Shown piece by piece: positions 26,591-35,567 of a DNA stretch of 64,000 nucleotides (the first letter of the stretch is position 1; every line of letters begins with the position of its first letter). The notes under the pieces were generated by a model that saw only the letters and a list, made by a program, of their open reading frames with translations, had not been told where the DNA came from and did not search any database. The DNA is from Chlorogloeopsis fritschii PCC 6912 (GTDB lineage Bacteria > Cyanobacteriota > Cyanobacteriia > Cyanobacteriales > Nostocaceae), in NCBI RefSeq assembly GCF_000317285.1, contig NZ_AJLN01000153.1, positions 1 through 64,000 on the forward strand. The letters are read 5' to 3'. The position numbers were made by a program, and so were the translations under genes.

Positions 26591-28681
26591 ATGAAACCAT
26601 CAAAAATAAACCCTAAAACTACTATATTTAGGGGATTGTTTGCTTTCAAGGCGCGGATTATCTTTCTCGTATTCGTTTTTGTCATGAGTTTTTCTGGCAT
26701 TCTGCTATCAAATTGGTTGATGGCAAGCCAAGCAACTTTTGCAAATATAAACCTTCTGCAACCTGCTCCTACTCAACCACTTGGTTATTATGACTATTTT
26801 GGTCAACTGCTAAGTCCAAAACAAGCTGCAAAGTTAGTGCAAAAACAAGGACTAGATCCTAACGATCCTGTTTCTTATCAAAAAGTAGGAGCAGTCCAAA
26901 TCACGTCGGAATTAATCAGCCAAGGAGAAGACATATTTTTTAACAGAAAAATTGGTGACACTTTTGGTTTACAAAGAGTTTTTGGTTTTGGACTGGGCTT
27001 AGAGAACCTCTTCCCAGAAATAGGAATAGCGATCGCCCAATTGCAAGGACAATCAACAAACAACTTAGAGATTACCCTCCTGAAAAATATAACCTTGGGT
27101 AGTCGGACATTTTCCCAAGGAACTCGTATTAATACAGGCTTAAAAGTAGAGGCGGGAGGGACTTTTCCTTTAGGACTGAAATCTAATGGCGATATCACCT
27201 GTGCAATCTGCCATGCAGTAATTGATAAGAATGGTAAACGCCTTGCTGGAGCACCTAATGGCGAAATAGCCACTCCTATATTGATTGCACTTGCACAAAA
27301 TACGGCTGCGGGGTTTGCGCGGTTGAAATTTAATCCCTTAGATCCGCAATTCCAAGGTAACGGCAAGACAATCATCGATAGTAAAGGTAATTTAGTACAA
27401 TTGCCCGATCCTCAGAAATTTGAACAAGCCTTCGATGATGCTGTAATGGATGTGCCTTTTGGTCATTTTGAGAGTACACCAGATGGTATTAACAATACAA
27501 CCCAAATTCCCAATCTATTTACATTTGGGAATCATCCCTATGGAACGGCTGGTGAAGCTGCGGTTGGCCCTTTTGCGGGACTCAGTGTTCTCAATAATGC
27601 CGTTCATTCCTCAGAAATTAACCTGTTGGCAGCTGCCCAATTAAGCGAACAAACTCTTGGCATCGATCCAGAAGTTTATATTGGTACATTTCTCCAAAAT
27701 GCCGCCGATCCAAGCCTGCGTTTACCGTCAGGCTCGCCAGTAAAACCCTCAGAGTGGCTGCGGCAGGTTGCACCCAATGCTACGCAAGCAGAACTAGAAG
27801 ATCAAGTGCCTGCTCCAGGTACGGGTACTTATCCAAATCTGCAACCTAGCTTATTTACATTTAACGGTTTGGTTTTTAGTCCTAATACTGGCAATCCGGA
27901 TGACATTGCCAGTGGCACTTTTCTATTTGCTAACAATGCTATGTCAGCTTTTCAAAATAGCTTGGTGCCGCCTGCTAACCAAACTCCCGAAAACCAGCAA
28001 GCACTCAAAAGTGGTTCTGTTGTGCGTGGGGCAAAAGTGTTTAAGCAAGCCGGATGTGCAACTTGCCACATTCCACCTTTCTTCACCGACAACAAAATTC
28101 ATCCTGTCGAGGAAATTGGTACTAACTCAGCCCGTGCCGAATCTCGCCTAGCACTGAATAATTTGTTAGTGCCGCCCCAACTATACAGCTTTGACACTCC
28201 CGTTCCCATTCCTACTAACGCTCAAGTGTTAGATGTACCAACAAGGGGCATCTCTATTAACCCTACAACTTTACCCCAAGGTATATTGCCAAATGGAGGT
28301 TACAAAACTACTTCCTTACGGGGTTTGTTTTTGAGCGCACCCTATTTACACGATGGTGGTGTGGCAGTGCGGGCAGGAAGCTTGCAAGCTACTCCAGATG
28401 GCAATTTTTCTGTTATTGATCCTACTGGGTTAGGATTAACTGGCACTCTCAGCCAAGGTATACCTGCCGATGCTGAAAGCAGCTTGCGTGCTTTATTTGA
28501 TCGCAACCTTCGGGCTTTTGTCATCGGAGCCAACAAAGCTTATCCTGCTTTGGAGCGGAGTAATTTGGATGGCACAGGACATAATTTCTATATAGATCAA
28601 CAAGCTGGATATACTCCACAGCAGCAAACTGACTTAATTAACTTCTTGCTAGCGCTTGATGACATCCCTGGAAGTTTTTAA
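26591..28681 (+). CDS. Di-haem c-type cytochrome, CCP/MauG-like
   Basis: 696 residues. An N-terminal membrane or signal segment (about 20-45, IIFLVFVFVMSFSGILLSNW) directs export. Two haem-binding CxxCH motifs are present: CAICH (204-208) and CATCH (489-493). The second is followed by PPFFTDNKIHPVEEIGT and TTSLRGLFLSAPYLHDGGVA, typical of the di-haem peroxidase / MauG superfamily. It likely works in the periplasm or thylakoid lumen as an electron carrier or peroxidase. It is longer than the roughly 350-residue bacterial peroxidases because of an insert between the two haem domains. No operon partner is seen. Confidence 0.8.
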   Translation: MKPSKINPKTTIFRGLFAFKARIIFLVFVFVMSFSGILLSNWLMASQATFANINLLQPAPTQPLGYYDYFGQLLSPKQAAKLVQKQGLDPNDPVSYQKVGAVQITSELISQGEDIFFNRKIGDTFGLQRVFGFGLGLENLFPEIGIAIAQLQGQSTNNLEITLLKNITLGSRTFSQGTRINTGLKVEAGGTFPLGLKSNGDITCAICHAVIDKNGKRLAGAPNGEIATPILIALAQNTAAGFARLKFNPLDPQFQGNGKTIIDSKGNLVQLPDPQKFEQAFDDAVMDVPFGHFESTPDGINNTTQIPNLFTFGNHPYGTAGEAAVGPFAGLSVLNNAVHSSEINLLAAAQLSEQTLGIDPEVYIGTFLQNAADPSLRLPSGSPVKPSEWLRQVAPNATQAELEDQVPAPGTGTYPNLQPSLFTFNGLVFSPNTGNPDDIASGTFLFANNAMSAFQNSLVPPANQTPENQQALKSGSVVRGAKVFKQAGCATCHIPPFFTDNKIHPVEEIGTNSARAESRLALNNLLVPPQLYSFDTPVPIPTNAQVLDVPTRGISINPTTLPQGILPNGGYKTTSLRGLFLSAPYLHDGGVAVRAGSLQATPDGNFSVIDPTGLGLTGTLSQGIPADAESSLRALFDRNLRAFVIGANKAYPALERSNLDGTGHNFYIDQQAGYTPQQQTDLINFLLALDDIPGSF

Positions 28682-28689
28682 GTAAAGGC

Positions 28690-28760
28690 AGAAGGCAGAG
28701 GAGCCAGCGCCGTGGGCGGGTTCCCCGACTTGGGGCGACTGGCGTGGCAGGAGGCAGAAG
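28690..28760. repeat. Dispersed repeat, inverse copy of the 4.2-kb element
   Basis: gaggagccagcgccgtg ... ggggcgactggcgtgg is the reverse complement of the element near 4190-4300. It lies between the cytochrome and the pentapeptide-repeat gene. Confidence 0.6.
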
Positions 28761-28844
28761 GGAGTTGAGGGAGGTGAGGAAGTAATAAGAGTAAATTCTT
28801 CCCCATCTTCCCCATCTTCCCTATCTTCCTCCTCTTCCTAGCCC

Positions 28845-29369
28845 CTAGCCCCTAGTCATGTCTTCATCCAAGATTGCTCCTTCCAGATTTGCACCATTCA
28901 AGTTAACCTCGTTCAAATCTGCTTGGCTCAAATCTGCTTGGGCTAAATCTGCTTTTTCCAAATCGGCTTGGGTAAGATCTGCTTCATTTAAAGAAACTGC
29001 TTTTAGACTCGCCTCTTGCAATTCAGTTTCGCTTAAAGAAGCACCAATCAATTTTGCAATAGTTAAGTCTGCATGGCTCAAATTAGCACCATCCAGAATG
29101 GCTTGTTCTAAAATCGCTCCATCTAGAATAGCTTTAGTCAAGTTGGCTTCTGTAAAATTTGCTTGAGTTAAATTAGCTCCATTTAAATCAGCTTCAATCA
29201 GGCTAGCTTTACTAAAATTGACTCCACTTAGCTCCGCTCCACTTAGAATAGCTTTATCTAAAATGACTCCACTCAAATTAGCTCCTTCCAAGTATGCCTC
29301 GCTCAAATCTGCTCCAGTAAAGTCTCTTTTACCTGCAGCGTATTGTGTCAGTAATTCATTCGCTTTCAT
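28845..29369 (-). CDS. Pentapeptide-repeat protein
   Basis: 174 residues, nearly all A(D/N)Lxx repeats (for example ADLNGANLTQANFTEANLTK), about 28 units, forming a right-handed quadrilateral beta-helix. Such proteins include DNA-mimic gyrase inhibitors and many cyanobacterial proteins of unknown role. The start MKANELLTQYAAGKRDF is preceded by GGGGGAAG at good distance; the ATG six codons upstream (MGEEKA) overlaps that site. No signal peptide, so probably cytosolic. Confidence 0.88.
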   Translation of the reverse strand: MKANELLTQYAAGKRDFTGADLSEAYLEGANLSGVILDKAILSGAELSGVNFSKASLIEADLNGANLTQANFTEANLTKAILDGAILEQAILDGANLSHADLTIAKLIGASLSETELQEASLKAVSLNEADLTQADLEKADLAQADLSQADLNEVNLNGANLEGAILDEDMTRG

Positions 29370-29387
29370 TGCCTTTTCTTCCCCCAA

Positions 29388-29614
29388 GTTTATGCCGCAC
29401 TCCTTTGCAAAGGAGGACAGGTTTTAGGATTTCACTCCTTTGACTAATAGCTGGATGTTCTACCTTTGCATTACAAAACAATTTCGTTAAGCATGACACA
29501 TACTTGCTTAATAAATGTCTTTCTCTGGCACGAATTGCTATGCTTGCTATCTACCCCAGGGATATATCCCACTAGTATGAAAATGACTGGTATGCTAACT
29601 TGAGGCGATCGCAA
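29388..29614. other. Spacer downstream of the Argonaute gene
   Basis: Non-coding DNA between the pentapeptide-repeat gene start and the Argonaute stop. It carries the promoter of the former. No repeat family was recognised. Confidence 0.4.
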
Positions 29615-31828
29615 CTACAGCCAAAACTGACGATCGCCTTCCATAACGCTAGGACGAATACCTTGTAATCGTAAATAAGCCATGCGATCGGAACCATACA
29701 ATGGCATCGGTAAGCGGGGTTCTTTCAAGGCTCCATGATGCAATAGCGTTAGTTTTAAAGTTGTTTCTAAAACACTTTCTATTGATACTTGATGCCCTTG
29801 CTCACGAACAGTCAAACGTATAGGACGAGCCAAGCCAATTGTATCAGGAACTTTAGTAGTAACCAGAATAGCTTCACAAGACGATAAACAAAGTGCTAAT
29901 CCTTGTGATGGTGCTGTCACAGCTTTTTGCTTGATGTTGTACAAGCGGGGAACACCAGATTTTTTACATTCTACTAAGATAAATTTGGCACCTATGGCTT
30001 TGGCTCTATGTGCTAAATAGTCAGCTTCTTTGCCAACAAAGGCACCATCACGGTAAATTAAGACGGTTTTGTTTGCTAATTCAGTAGCAGGTAATAATCG
30101 CTCCAAGAGTTTAGGTGGTATTATCTCACCATCTATAAGATCGTCTTCGAGTCGATAGCGAACGAATTCTCCTTGCCTGCCATATAAACGTACACTTGCA
30201 CAAGCATTTCTTGTTCCTGCTTGCCTCTTTTTTGAAATCCTCGAAATATCTAAGCCAATAAAGTAGTCAGCAGTCTCTAAAGGTTCAGCTAGAACGAAAG
30301 GTAAATTTCCCAACTTGGCTATTATGCCCGGAATAACCTGGTTCAAAATATACTGATAGCTCTCTAAATTGCTTAAAGTATCCTCATAAATTATCTGGCT
30401 GGCAATCTGACGACGAAGTAGCAAAGAGTAAATTTGATGGTAGAAGCTACCTTCATCTGTATCATCAGTATGGCGATCGCTCTCAGGTAAAAAGGCTAAA
30501 ACAATGTCATGCGGTATTTCAACTAATTCATGAACTGCTTTCTCAACGGCTACTCTTGCTTCTGTTTTAGCTAAATTTTTGACTGATAAAGATTTTTTTG
30601 TAATTATCTGACTTTTAAAGCCATATTTTGCTAAACGTTGGGTTAACTGTTCCAGAAAAGAAGATACTGTTGCATCACATAGTTTTAATGCCGCAATCTG
30701 AATAACTGTTGATTTATCTTGAAATTGAACATGACGACGATAAACACCACCCCTTGATAATCCTTTGAGAATTTCAGTTCTGTTGACAGTAACACCATTA
30801 CCAAAAAGTAATCTTGTATCCTCTAGTTTACTAAGAGGTTTCCAAAATAGGTTGGGATAGTCACGGCTGTTGATACTAAGTTCTAATTCCATTCCATATG
30901 CCGCTAAAACCTCTTTGGCTGTTTTTTTATATGAAGTTAACAGTTGAGTTCTGTCTTGATGAGTAATTTTAGCAGCCTTGAGTAACTTTCCATATTCTAC
31001 TCCCAATAAATTAGCTGTTGCAGATGTCACGCAAGGACGTAAAGCAGCCATAGGATAGTAAAATTGTTTTGTATTTTTACCAAACTGGATGGCAACGATA
31101 GGTTGAGCGTCTGGTGCATCTCTTAGTGCTTGTTTACTAATTGAACCAGTTGCTTTTGCTAGTAATTCTTCTCTATATTCTCCAATATTTCCAATAATAT
31201 TTACAATTGTAGCGTTATTACCTCGCTCATTTTCTTGAACCTTTAAACCTATTAAAAATTGTTCTGGATTTTGCCGTTGGGGATGTTTTTCGTAGAAGTC
31301 GGCTAAAGTTTCACGAAACATAATGCTGCTAAAGATTGTTAAAGTAACAGCAGCTTTTATCTCATCTATTAATTCAAGATTTTCTGCCCAAAAATCTGGC
31401 TCTCTTGTGACTATAATTCCATTGTCAGAGAAAACCACCGGAGAATCAAACTTAGCTTTATTCAAAACTTGAACAGCTAAAAGAGAATAAATAAAAGGTG
31501 TTGGCTGAGGCTGAGGAACTGATTGAAAACCAAACAAGTATTCTTTAAAATCTTCTACTTCATTTTGAATAATTTTCAGTAACTCTTCTAATTCTTTTTT
31601 ACTAGGTAATTCTCTATGATGTGCTGCCAAAAGCCAGAAATGAAATTTGTGCCATATGACAACAGTTTCAGGTAACTTTCGACTCAAATGGTAACTCAAT
31701 CGATTTCCATCTTTTTTTTCAATTTCAGGTGTAAGTCGAAAACACATTAAATTTAGTTCTAAAATTTTGATTGGAAAAACTTCACTCAACGAAGTGTAAG
31801 TTGGGGAAGTTGCAATAGCAACATTCAT
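29615..31828 (-). CDS. Prokaryotic Argonaute, long form, with complete DEDD tetrad
   Basis: 737 residues. The C-terminal PIWI domain carries all four expected catalytic residues: D527 in YFIGLDISR, E568 in DGEIIPP, D594 in LIYRDG and D714 in YGSDRMAYLRL. Their spacing (D to third residue 67, third to fourth 120) is close to that of TtAgo. The MID region includes RRQIASQIIY (Q478) and IIAKLGN (K505), where the guide 5' phosphate is bound in the family. Such proteins use short DNA or RNA guides to cleave DNA and act against plasmids and phages. The start is the ATG that overlaps the upstream stop as ATGA; a longer frame would run 19 codons into the nuclease gene. It is coupled to the Cas4-like nuclease. 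Confidence 0.93.
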   Translation of the reverse strand: MNVAIATSPTYTSLSEVFPIKILELNLMCFRLTPEIEKKDGNRLSYHLSRKLPETVVIWHKFHFWLLAAHHRELPSKKELEELLKIIQNEVEDFKEYLFGFQSVPQPQPTPFIYSLLAVQVLNKAKFDSPVVFSDNGIIVTREPDFWAENLELIDEIKAAVTLTIFSSIMFRETLADFYEKHPQRQNPEQFLIGLKVQENERGNNATIVNIIGNIGEYREELLAKATGSISKQALRDAPDAQPIVAIQFGKNTKQFYYPMAALRPCVTSATANLLGVEYGKLLKAAKITHQDRTQLLTSYKKTAKEVLAAYGMELELSINSRDYPNLFWKPLSKLEDTRLLFGNGVTVNRTEILKGLSRGGVYRRHVQFQDKSTVIQIAALKLCDATVSSFLEQLTQRLAKYGFKSQIITKKSLSVKNLAKTEARVAVEKAVHELVEIPHDIVLAFLPESDRHTDDTDEGSFYHQIYSLLLRRQIASQIIYEDTLSNLESYQYILNQVIPGIIAKLGNLPFVLAEPLETADYFIGLDISRISKKRQAGTRNACASVRLYGRQGEFVRYRLEDDLIDGEIIPPKLLERLLPATELANKTVLIYRDGAFVGKEADYLAHRAKAIGAKFILVECKKSGVPRLYNIKQKAVTAPSQGLALCLSSCEAILVTTKVPDTIGLARPIRLTVREQGHQVSIESVLETTLKLTLLHHGALKEPRLPMPLYGSDRMAYLRLQGIRPSVMEGDRQFWL

Positions 31829-32637
31829 GCAGAAACCTCTAATTGATAAAATTGACAAATTGATGTGAATTGACAATGGCGGCAAGGAATACCGGGATTA
31901 GCTGGAAATATATCAGCAAATTCAAATGGATTTTTCTTATAGCGCTGTAACTCTTTTTGATGTTCTTGGGCTATTTGCACTAATTTTCCTTGAATTGCTT
32001 TTAATTGAGCATCTGTAACAGTAATTAATTCAGAGCGCTTACCAGTTTCCAAGTTATAAAATGAAGCAACAGCTTTTTGTTGAGGGTAGAGATAAGTAGC
32101 TGCTAACAGGTAAACAAAAGCTTGCCTTCTATCAAAATCAGATGTACCTGTTTTGAAATCTAAAATGTGTAGTTTGCCGTTTTCAATAAAAATGCAGTCA
32201 ATAGCTGCAAATAAATTCAAAAAATAATTACCTTGCTGAATAAGAATTGGCTCTGGAATTCCTTCATCCCCTCTACAAAGATGAATAATTGTCTTTCCTA
32301 AGAGAATCGGTGTCTGATAGTAGTTTTCCAAAATTTTAAGAACTCGCTGCTGAACCTCGACAGATTCTTGAGTTAATTTCAGCTTTGCTGCTACTATCTC
32401 TACACCATCTGATTGACACAATAATTGAATATCTTGATGAAATTCGTAAATGCCTTTTTGTGACAACAAGCCAATTTTTTGAGGAATAGTATCTTGCTCT
32501 AAAAGAAACTTAACCAATGGTTCTTTTTTCCGCGCTCTGGTAAAACCTCTTTTCATATCACAGTGCCAATATTCTTTTCCTACAGCTGGAACAAACTGTG
32601 ACCAAATGTTAAAACTGACATACGGCCGCCACACCAT
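31825..32637 (-). CDS. Cas4/RecB-like PD-(D/E)XK nuclease
   Basis: 270 residues. The nuclease core is AIDCIFIENGKLHILDFKTG (D147, D160, K162), followed by RRQAFVYLLA with the QxxxY motif (Q172, Y176). The C-terminus CRHCQFTSIC (C252, C255, C261), plus an N-terminal cysteine (C26), fits the four-cysteine iron-sulfur cluster of Cas4/AddB-type nucleases. It is the first gene of the operon and its stop overlaps the Argonaute start by 4 nt. Association of Cas4-like nucleases with some prokaryotic Argonautes is known; it might generate guides or degrade targets. No CRISPR genes are nearby. Confidence 0.85.
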   Translation of the reverse strand: MVWRPYVSFNIWSQFVPAVGKEYWHCDMKRGFTRARKKEPLVKFLLEQDTIPQKIGLLSQKGIYEFHQDIQLLCQSDGVEIVAAKLKLTQESVEVQQRVLKILENYYQTPILLGKTIIHLCRGDEGIPEPILIQQGNYFLNLFAAIDCIFIENGKLHILDFKTGTSDFDRRQAFVYLLAATYLYPQQKAVASFYNLETGKRSELITVTDAQLKAIQGKLVQIAQEHQKELQRYKKNPFEFADIFPANPGIPCRHCQFTSICQFYQLEVSA

Positions 32638-32656
32638 AATTTATATTCTCATTTAT

Positions 32657-32674
32657 GTTGATTTTTTATTCAAC
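32657..32674. promoter_or_regulatory. Operator-like dyad 1 in the Argonaute/XRE divergent region
   Basis: GTTGATTTTTTATTCAAC has GTTGA/TCAAC arms. It lies about 20 bp upstream of the nuclease ATG and matches a second dyad 33 bp away. A likely binding site for the divergently encoded XRE protein. Confidence 0.5.
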
Positions 32675-32689
32675 ACCAAGCTAGCCTAG

Positions 32690-32707
32690 ATTGATTTTTT
32701 CGTCAAC
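32690..32707. promoter_or_regulatory. Operator-like dyad 2, overlapping a promoter
   Basis: ATTGATTTTTTCGTCAAC shares the TTGATTTTTT core and TCAAC end with dyad 1. It covers the -35 element of the XRE promoter, which suggests autorepression. Confidence 0.5.
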
Positions 32708-32720
32708 AGGATGATATAAT
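32691..32720 (+). promoter_or_regulatory. Sigma-70-type promoter of the XRE gene
   Basis: TTGATT (32691-32696) and TATAAT (32715-32720) are separated by 18 bp. The GTG start follows 24 bp after the -10 box. Confidence 0.55.
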
Positions 32721-32743
32721 ATGCGGCCGAGTAGGAAAAAACA

Positions 32744-33100
32744 GTGAATCAAAGTTTTGGTGAGCTTATACGTCAAGCCCGCAAAGATAAGGGATTAAGT
32801 CAACGTGAGCTAGCAAAACTAATAGGACTAAATTTCACTTATCTGTCTAAATTAGAGAACGATCGCGCAGATTATCCTCCCAAAGAAGATGTGATTAGAT
32901 CTTTAGGCAAGAATCTGGATTTAAATGAGGAAGAGCTAATCTTTTTAGCTGGGCGCATTCCCCAGCATGACGAGGATTTTATTAAGCAACATTATAAGGT
33001 AATGCCTGCTCTATTTCGTCGGATGCAGGAGAACCCTGATTTTGCTAGAAGAGTTTTTCGAGAAGCCATACAACCTGAAAATGAGGAGAAGCAAAATTGA
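32744..33100 (+). CDS. XRE-family HTH regulator
   Basis: 118 residues. The helix-turn-helix lies in residues 5-62: IRQARKDKGLSQRELAKLIG, LNFTYLSKLENDRADYPP. The rest is helical and charged. It begins with GTG, preceded by taggaaa. It is divergent from the nuclease/Argonaute operon over about 106 bp that contain two matching dyads, so it probably controls both transcripts. The C-terminal part (about 65-118) might sense a signal but shows no known domain. Confidence 0.85.
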   Translation: MNQSFGELIRQARKDKGLSQRELAKLIGLNFTYLSKLENDRADYPPKEDVIRSLGKNLDLNEEELIFLAGRIPQHDEDFIKQHYKVMPALFRRMQENPDFARRVFREAIQPENEEKQN

Positions 33101-33403
33101 GTATCATCAGGTGGTGTTGCTATATTCCCGACAGTAATATTAGGGAAACAATCAACTCCAAATACAATTTTGTAGCGACTGTCTGAAAAGTTAAGCGATT
33201 CTCAGTTAGAAAAGATAGCGATCGCCTACCACAGTTTTAAGTTCTTATGGTAAACCAAGAGCGATCGCTTGCTGTGATGAAGCGTCTGGAGAAGAATAAA
33301 ACTTTATCAGTAAGCTCTATCAAAAGGTAGTAGAAGCCGATTCGCATCCCGATCACGATAGAGACGAACAAAATCAATAGCTGTTAGCGATCGCCACCGT
33401 AAT
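33101..33403. other. Gene-free interval
   Basis: About 300 bp with three HIP1-type cores and short open stretches that resemble decayed coding DNA, none assignable. Confidence 0.4.
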
Positions 33404-34063
33404 ATGCCAAGAAAAACTGATGATCGCTCACAAAAGTTATTGAAGGAGACACTCAAGACTATGCACAATCATCAGCAACAACACCAGCATTTAAGTATTG
33501 TAGACAGTCTTTTGATGCAAATGTTTGGACGACCCAAAGGTATACTGGGTCGGTTAGGAGGTTTTATTTTAGCCCACACAAAGCGTGATTTCACCGAGTG
33601 GGTAATTCATCTCCTTGAAGTTCAGCCGGATGACAAAGTGCTAGAAGTTGGATTTGGCCCCGGAGTAGGCATTGAAATTCTGGCGGCTGCGGTGTCAACC
33701 GGGTATGTGGCAGGTGTTGACTATTCAAAAGAAATGGTTGAGCAAGCCAGAGCGCGGAATGCGAAAGCGATTGAGACAGGCTTAGTCCAACTTGAGTATG
33801 GCTCGGTTGAAAAACTGCCGTTTGCAGATGACACATTTGATAAAGTCTTGGCGATCAACTCTATGCAAGTTTGGCCAGATGTGATGGTTGGACTACGGGA
33901 AATATGGCGGGTGATGAAGGGTGGTGGCAAAATTGCGCTTGGGTTTACTCCTCATTCTGGGCAATCGAGAACAGGATTAACCGAAATGCTCACGACGGCT
34001 GGTTTTACTGAGGCACATTTGGTAGAGACAGATCAAGGTTTCTGTGCGCTGGCGACCAAATAA
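33404..34063 (+). CDS. Class I SAM-dependent methyltransferase
   Basis: 219 residues with motif I VLEVGFGPGVGIEIL, the acidic residue in VAGVDYSKEMVEQA and motif post-I region YGSVEKLPFADDTFDKVLAINSMQVW. The substrate is unknown; the pattern (LPFADDTFD) is typical of small-molecule methyltransferases. The first about 30 residues are Gln/His rich and probably not part of the fold; ATGs at codons 21 and 38 are alternative starts, the latter giving MFGRPKGILGRLGG, which matches where relatives usually begin. The gene is not obviously tied to the Argonaute cluster. Confidence 0.8.
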   Translation: MPRKTDDRSQKLLKETLKTMHNHQQQHQHLSIVDSLLMQMFGRPKGILGRLGGFILAHTKRDFTEWVIHLLEVQPDDKVLEVGFGPGVGIEILAAAVSTGYVAGVDYSKEMVEQARARNAKAIETGLVQLEYGSVEKLPFADDTFDKVLAINSMQVWPDVMVGLREIWRVMKGGGKIALGFTPHSGQSRTGLTEMLTTAGFTEAHLVETDQGFCALATK

Positions 34064-34119
34064 TTTGTCATTTATGATGTGTACTTAAGCTTCATTAAGA
34101 AGTAGCCAGTAGCCAGTAG

Positions 34120-34183
34120 GGTGGGCATTGCCCATCAAAGCCTATGTAGTAAATATTTTAGATAGTGGTGAGCAATGCCCACC
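34120..34183. repeat. REP hairpin
   Basis: GGTGGGCATTGCCC and GCAATGCCCACC inverted around an about 40-nt loop; same family as the RAYT-flanking copies. Confidence 0.75.
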
Positions 34184-34208
34184 TTACAGAAAATCGCTGT
34201 AAGCTTTA

Positions 34209-34633
34209 ATGAAGAGTATTTTGGCTTCATTAATGAGTCTCAAAATCTCGTGAACGAGTATTTAAGCTTCGCTGGCGAGTGTTTGAGGTAGATGAACGAG
34301 TATTTAAGCTTCGCTGACGAGTGTTTGAGGTAGATTAACGAGTCTTTGAGCTTCGCTGGCGAGGGTTTGAGATAGATGAACGAGTCTTTGAGCTTCGCTG
34401 ACGAGTATTTGAGATAGATGAACGAGTATTGAAGTTTCGCTGACGAGTATTTGAGTTAGATGAACGAGTATTGAAGTTTCGCTGACGAGTATTTGAGTTA
34501 GATGAACGAGTCTTTGAGCTTCGCTGGCGAATGTTTGAGATAGATGAACGAGTCTTTGAACCTCATCGATGAGTATCAGAACCTCGCTAACGAGTATTTA
34601 CTCTCCTTCTACGAGAAAATTATTTATCCTGTA
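34209..34633. repeat. 20-unit 21-bp tandem array, indel free
   Basis: The core gagt (or variant) begins at 34214 and recurs exactly every 21 bp to 34613: twenty units with no insertion or deletion, although the sequence between cores drifts. The higher-order period is 42 bp, with alternating tgaacgagtatttaagcttc and gctggcgagtgtttgaggta types. In one frame each 42-bp unit reads 13 codons beginning MNEYLSFAGE followed by a stop, so no long protein results. Period and degeneracy match the array near 1 kb. Confidence 0.9.
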
Positions 34634-34639
34634 ATGATT

Positions 34640-34945
34640 GGTGTAGTGTAACGCACCTACAAGAAGTGGTGGGTTACGGCACAAACATCGTTTCAGCATT
34701 TAAAAATCGAGTTTTATCGTGTGCCTAACCCACCCTACTGGACTGACACAGCTAAAAAGGTGCATTAACGTAGGATGCGTTAGACGGCTATAACCTTTAA
34801 TATTATTTGAATTTAACAATCCGTCGTAACGCATCACTTTAGTTGTGTCACGCCACTACTACTTCATAATCTAGAAAACAGAAAGACGATAAAACGGTAA
34901 TAGACGTTATACTCAGGTAAGGAAATTATGTAAGGAATGTGAGTA
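34640..34945. repeat. Dispersed taacgcacc-type repeats
   Basis: Contains gtaacgcacctac, ggtgggttacggcac, cctaacccaccctac and taggatgcgttag, pieces of a common cyanobacterial intergenic repeat. No ORF. The right end holds the VapBC promoter region. Confidence 0.5.
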
Positions 34946-35191
34946 ATGGCTAGTGCTACCATCACCACAAAAGGACAAGTAACTATTCCAAAAGAAATTA
35001 GAGACTATCTCCATCTTGACGCAGGTAGCAAGGTTGATTTTGTTATTGATGAAGATGGGACAGTGAAACTTATTCCACTGAATGTCCCTCTGAAAAGTTT
35101 ATCTGGAATCTTGCATCGTCCGGGTATGACTGCCGCAACATTAGAGGAAATAGAAGAAGCTATCAGAGACGGTGCAAGTGATTGGAGTTGA
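34946..35191 (+). CDS. AbrB/MazE-type antitoxin
   Basis: 81 residues. ASATITTKGQVTIPKEIRDYLHLDAGSKVDFVIDEDG is the SpoVT-AbrB DNA-binding fold; the C-terminus (ATLEEIEEAIRDGASDW) is the toxin-binding tail. It overlaps the toxin start by 20 nt. It should repress its own operon and neutralise the PIN toxin. Confidence 0.9.
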   Translation: MASATITTKGQVTIPKEIRDYLHLDAGSKVDFVIDEDGTVKLIPLNVPLKSLSGILHRPGMTAATLEEIEEAIRDGASDWS

Positions 35192-35567
35192 TACAAACAT
35201 TTTAGTTCGCTACCTGACAAAAGATGATGAAAAGCAGTGGCAACAAGCGAGTGAGATTATTGAAGCAGGAGAGCAATGTTTTGTTGCTAATATAGTCCTT
35301 TGTGAATTAGTCTGGGTTTTGCGAGGAAAACCTTATCACTTTAGCAGGGGAGAAATTAGCAATACTCTAGAAATGATGCTGCAATGTTCAAGTTTTGAAT
35401 TTGAAAATCAGTCTTTAGTCTATCAAGCATTGCAGCGGTTTAAGCAGGGAAATGCGGATTTCTCAGACTATTTAATCGGTGCGATCGCTCAACAATCTGG
35501 ATGTACGACAATAGCAACATTTGATCGGAAATTAAAAGGTGAGAAGGGGTTTGATTTGCTGGAGTAA
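35172..35567 (+). CDS. VapC-type PIN-domain toxin
   Basis: 131 residues from GTG. The PIN pattern is complete: IGVDTNILVRYLTKDD (first Asp), CELVWVL (Glu), DFSDYLIGAIA and TIATFDRKL (later acidic residues). VapC toxins are Mg-dependent RNases that often cut tRNA. It is convergent with the ABC transporter gene, whose stop directly adjoins this one. Confidence 0.9.
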   Translation: MQVIGVDTNILVRYLTKDDEKQWQQASEIIEAGEQCFVANIVLCELVWVLRGKPYHFSRGEISNTLEMMLQCSSFEFENQSLVYQALQRFKQGNADFSDYLIGAIAQQSGCTTIATFDRKLKGEKGFDLLE

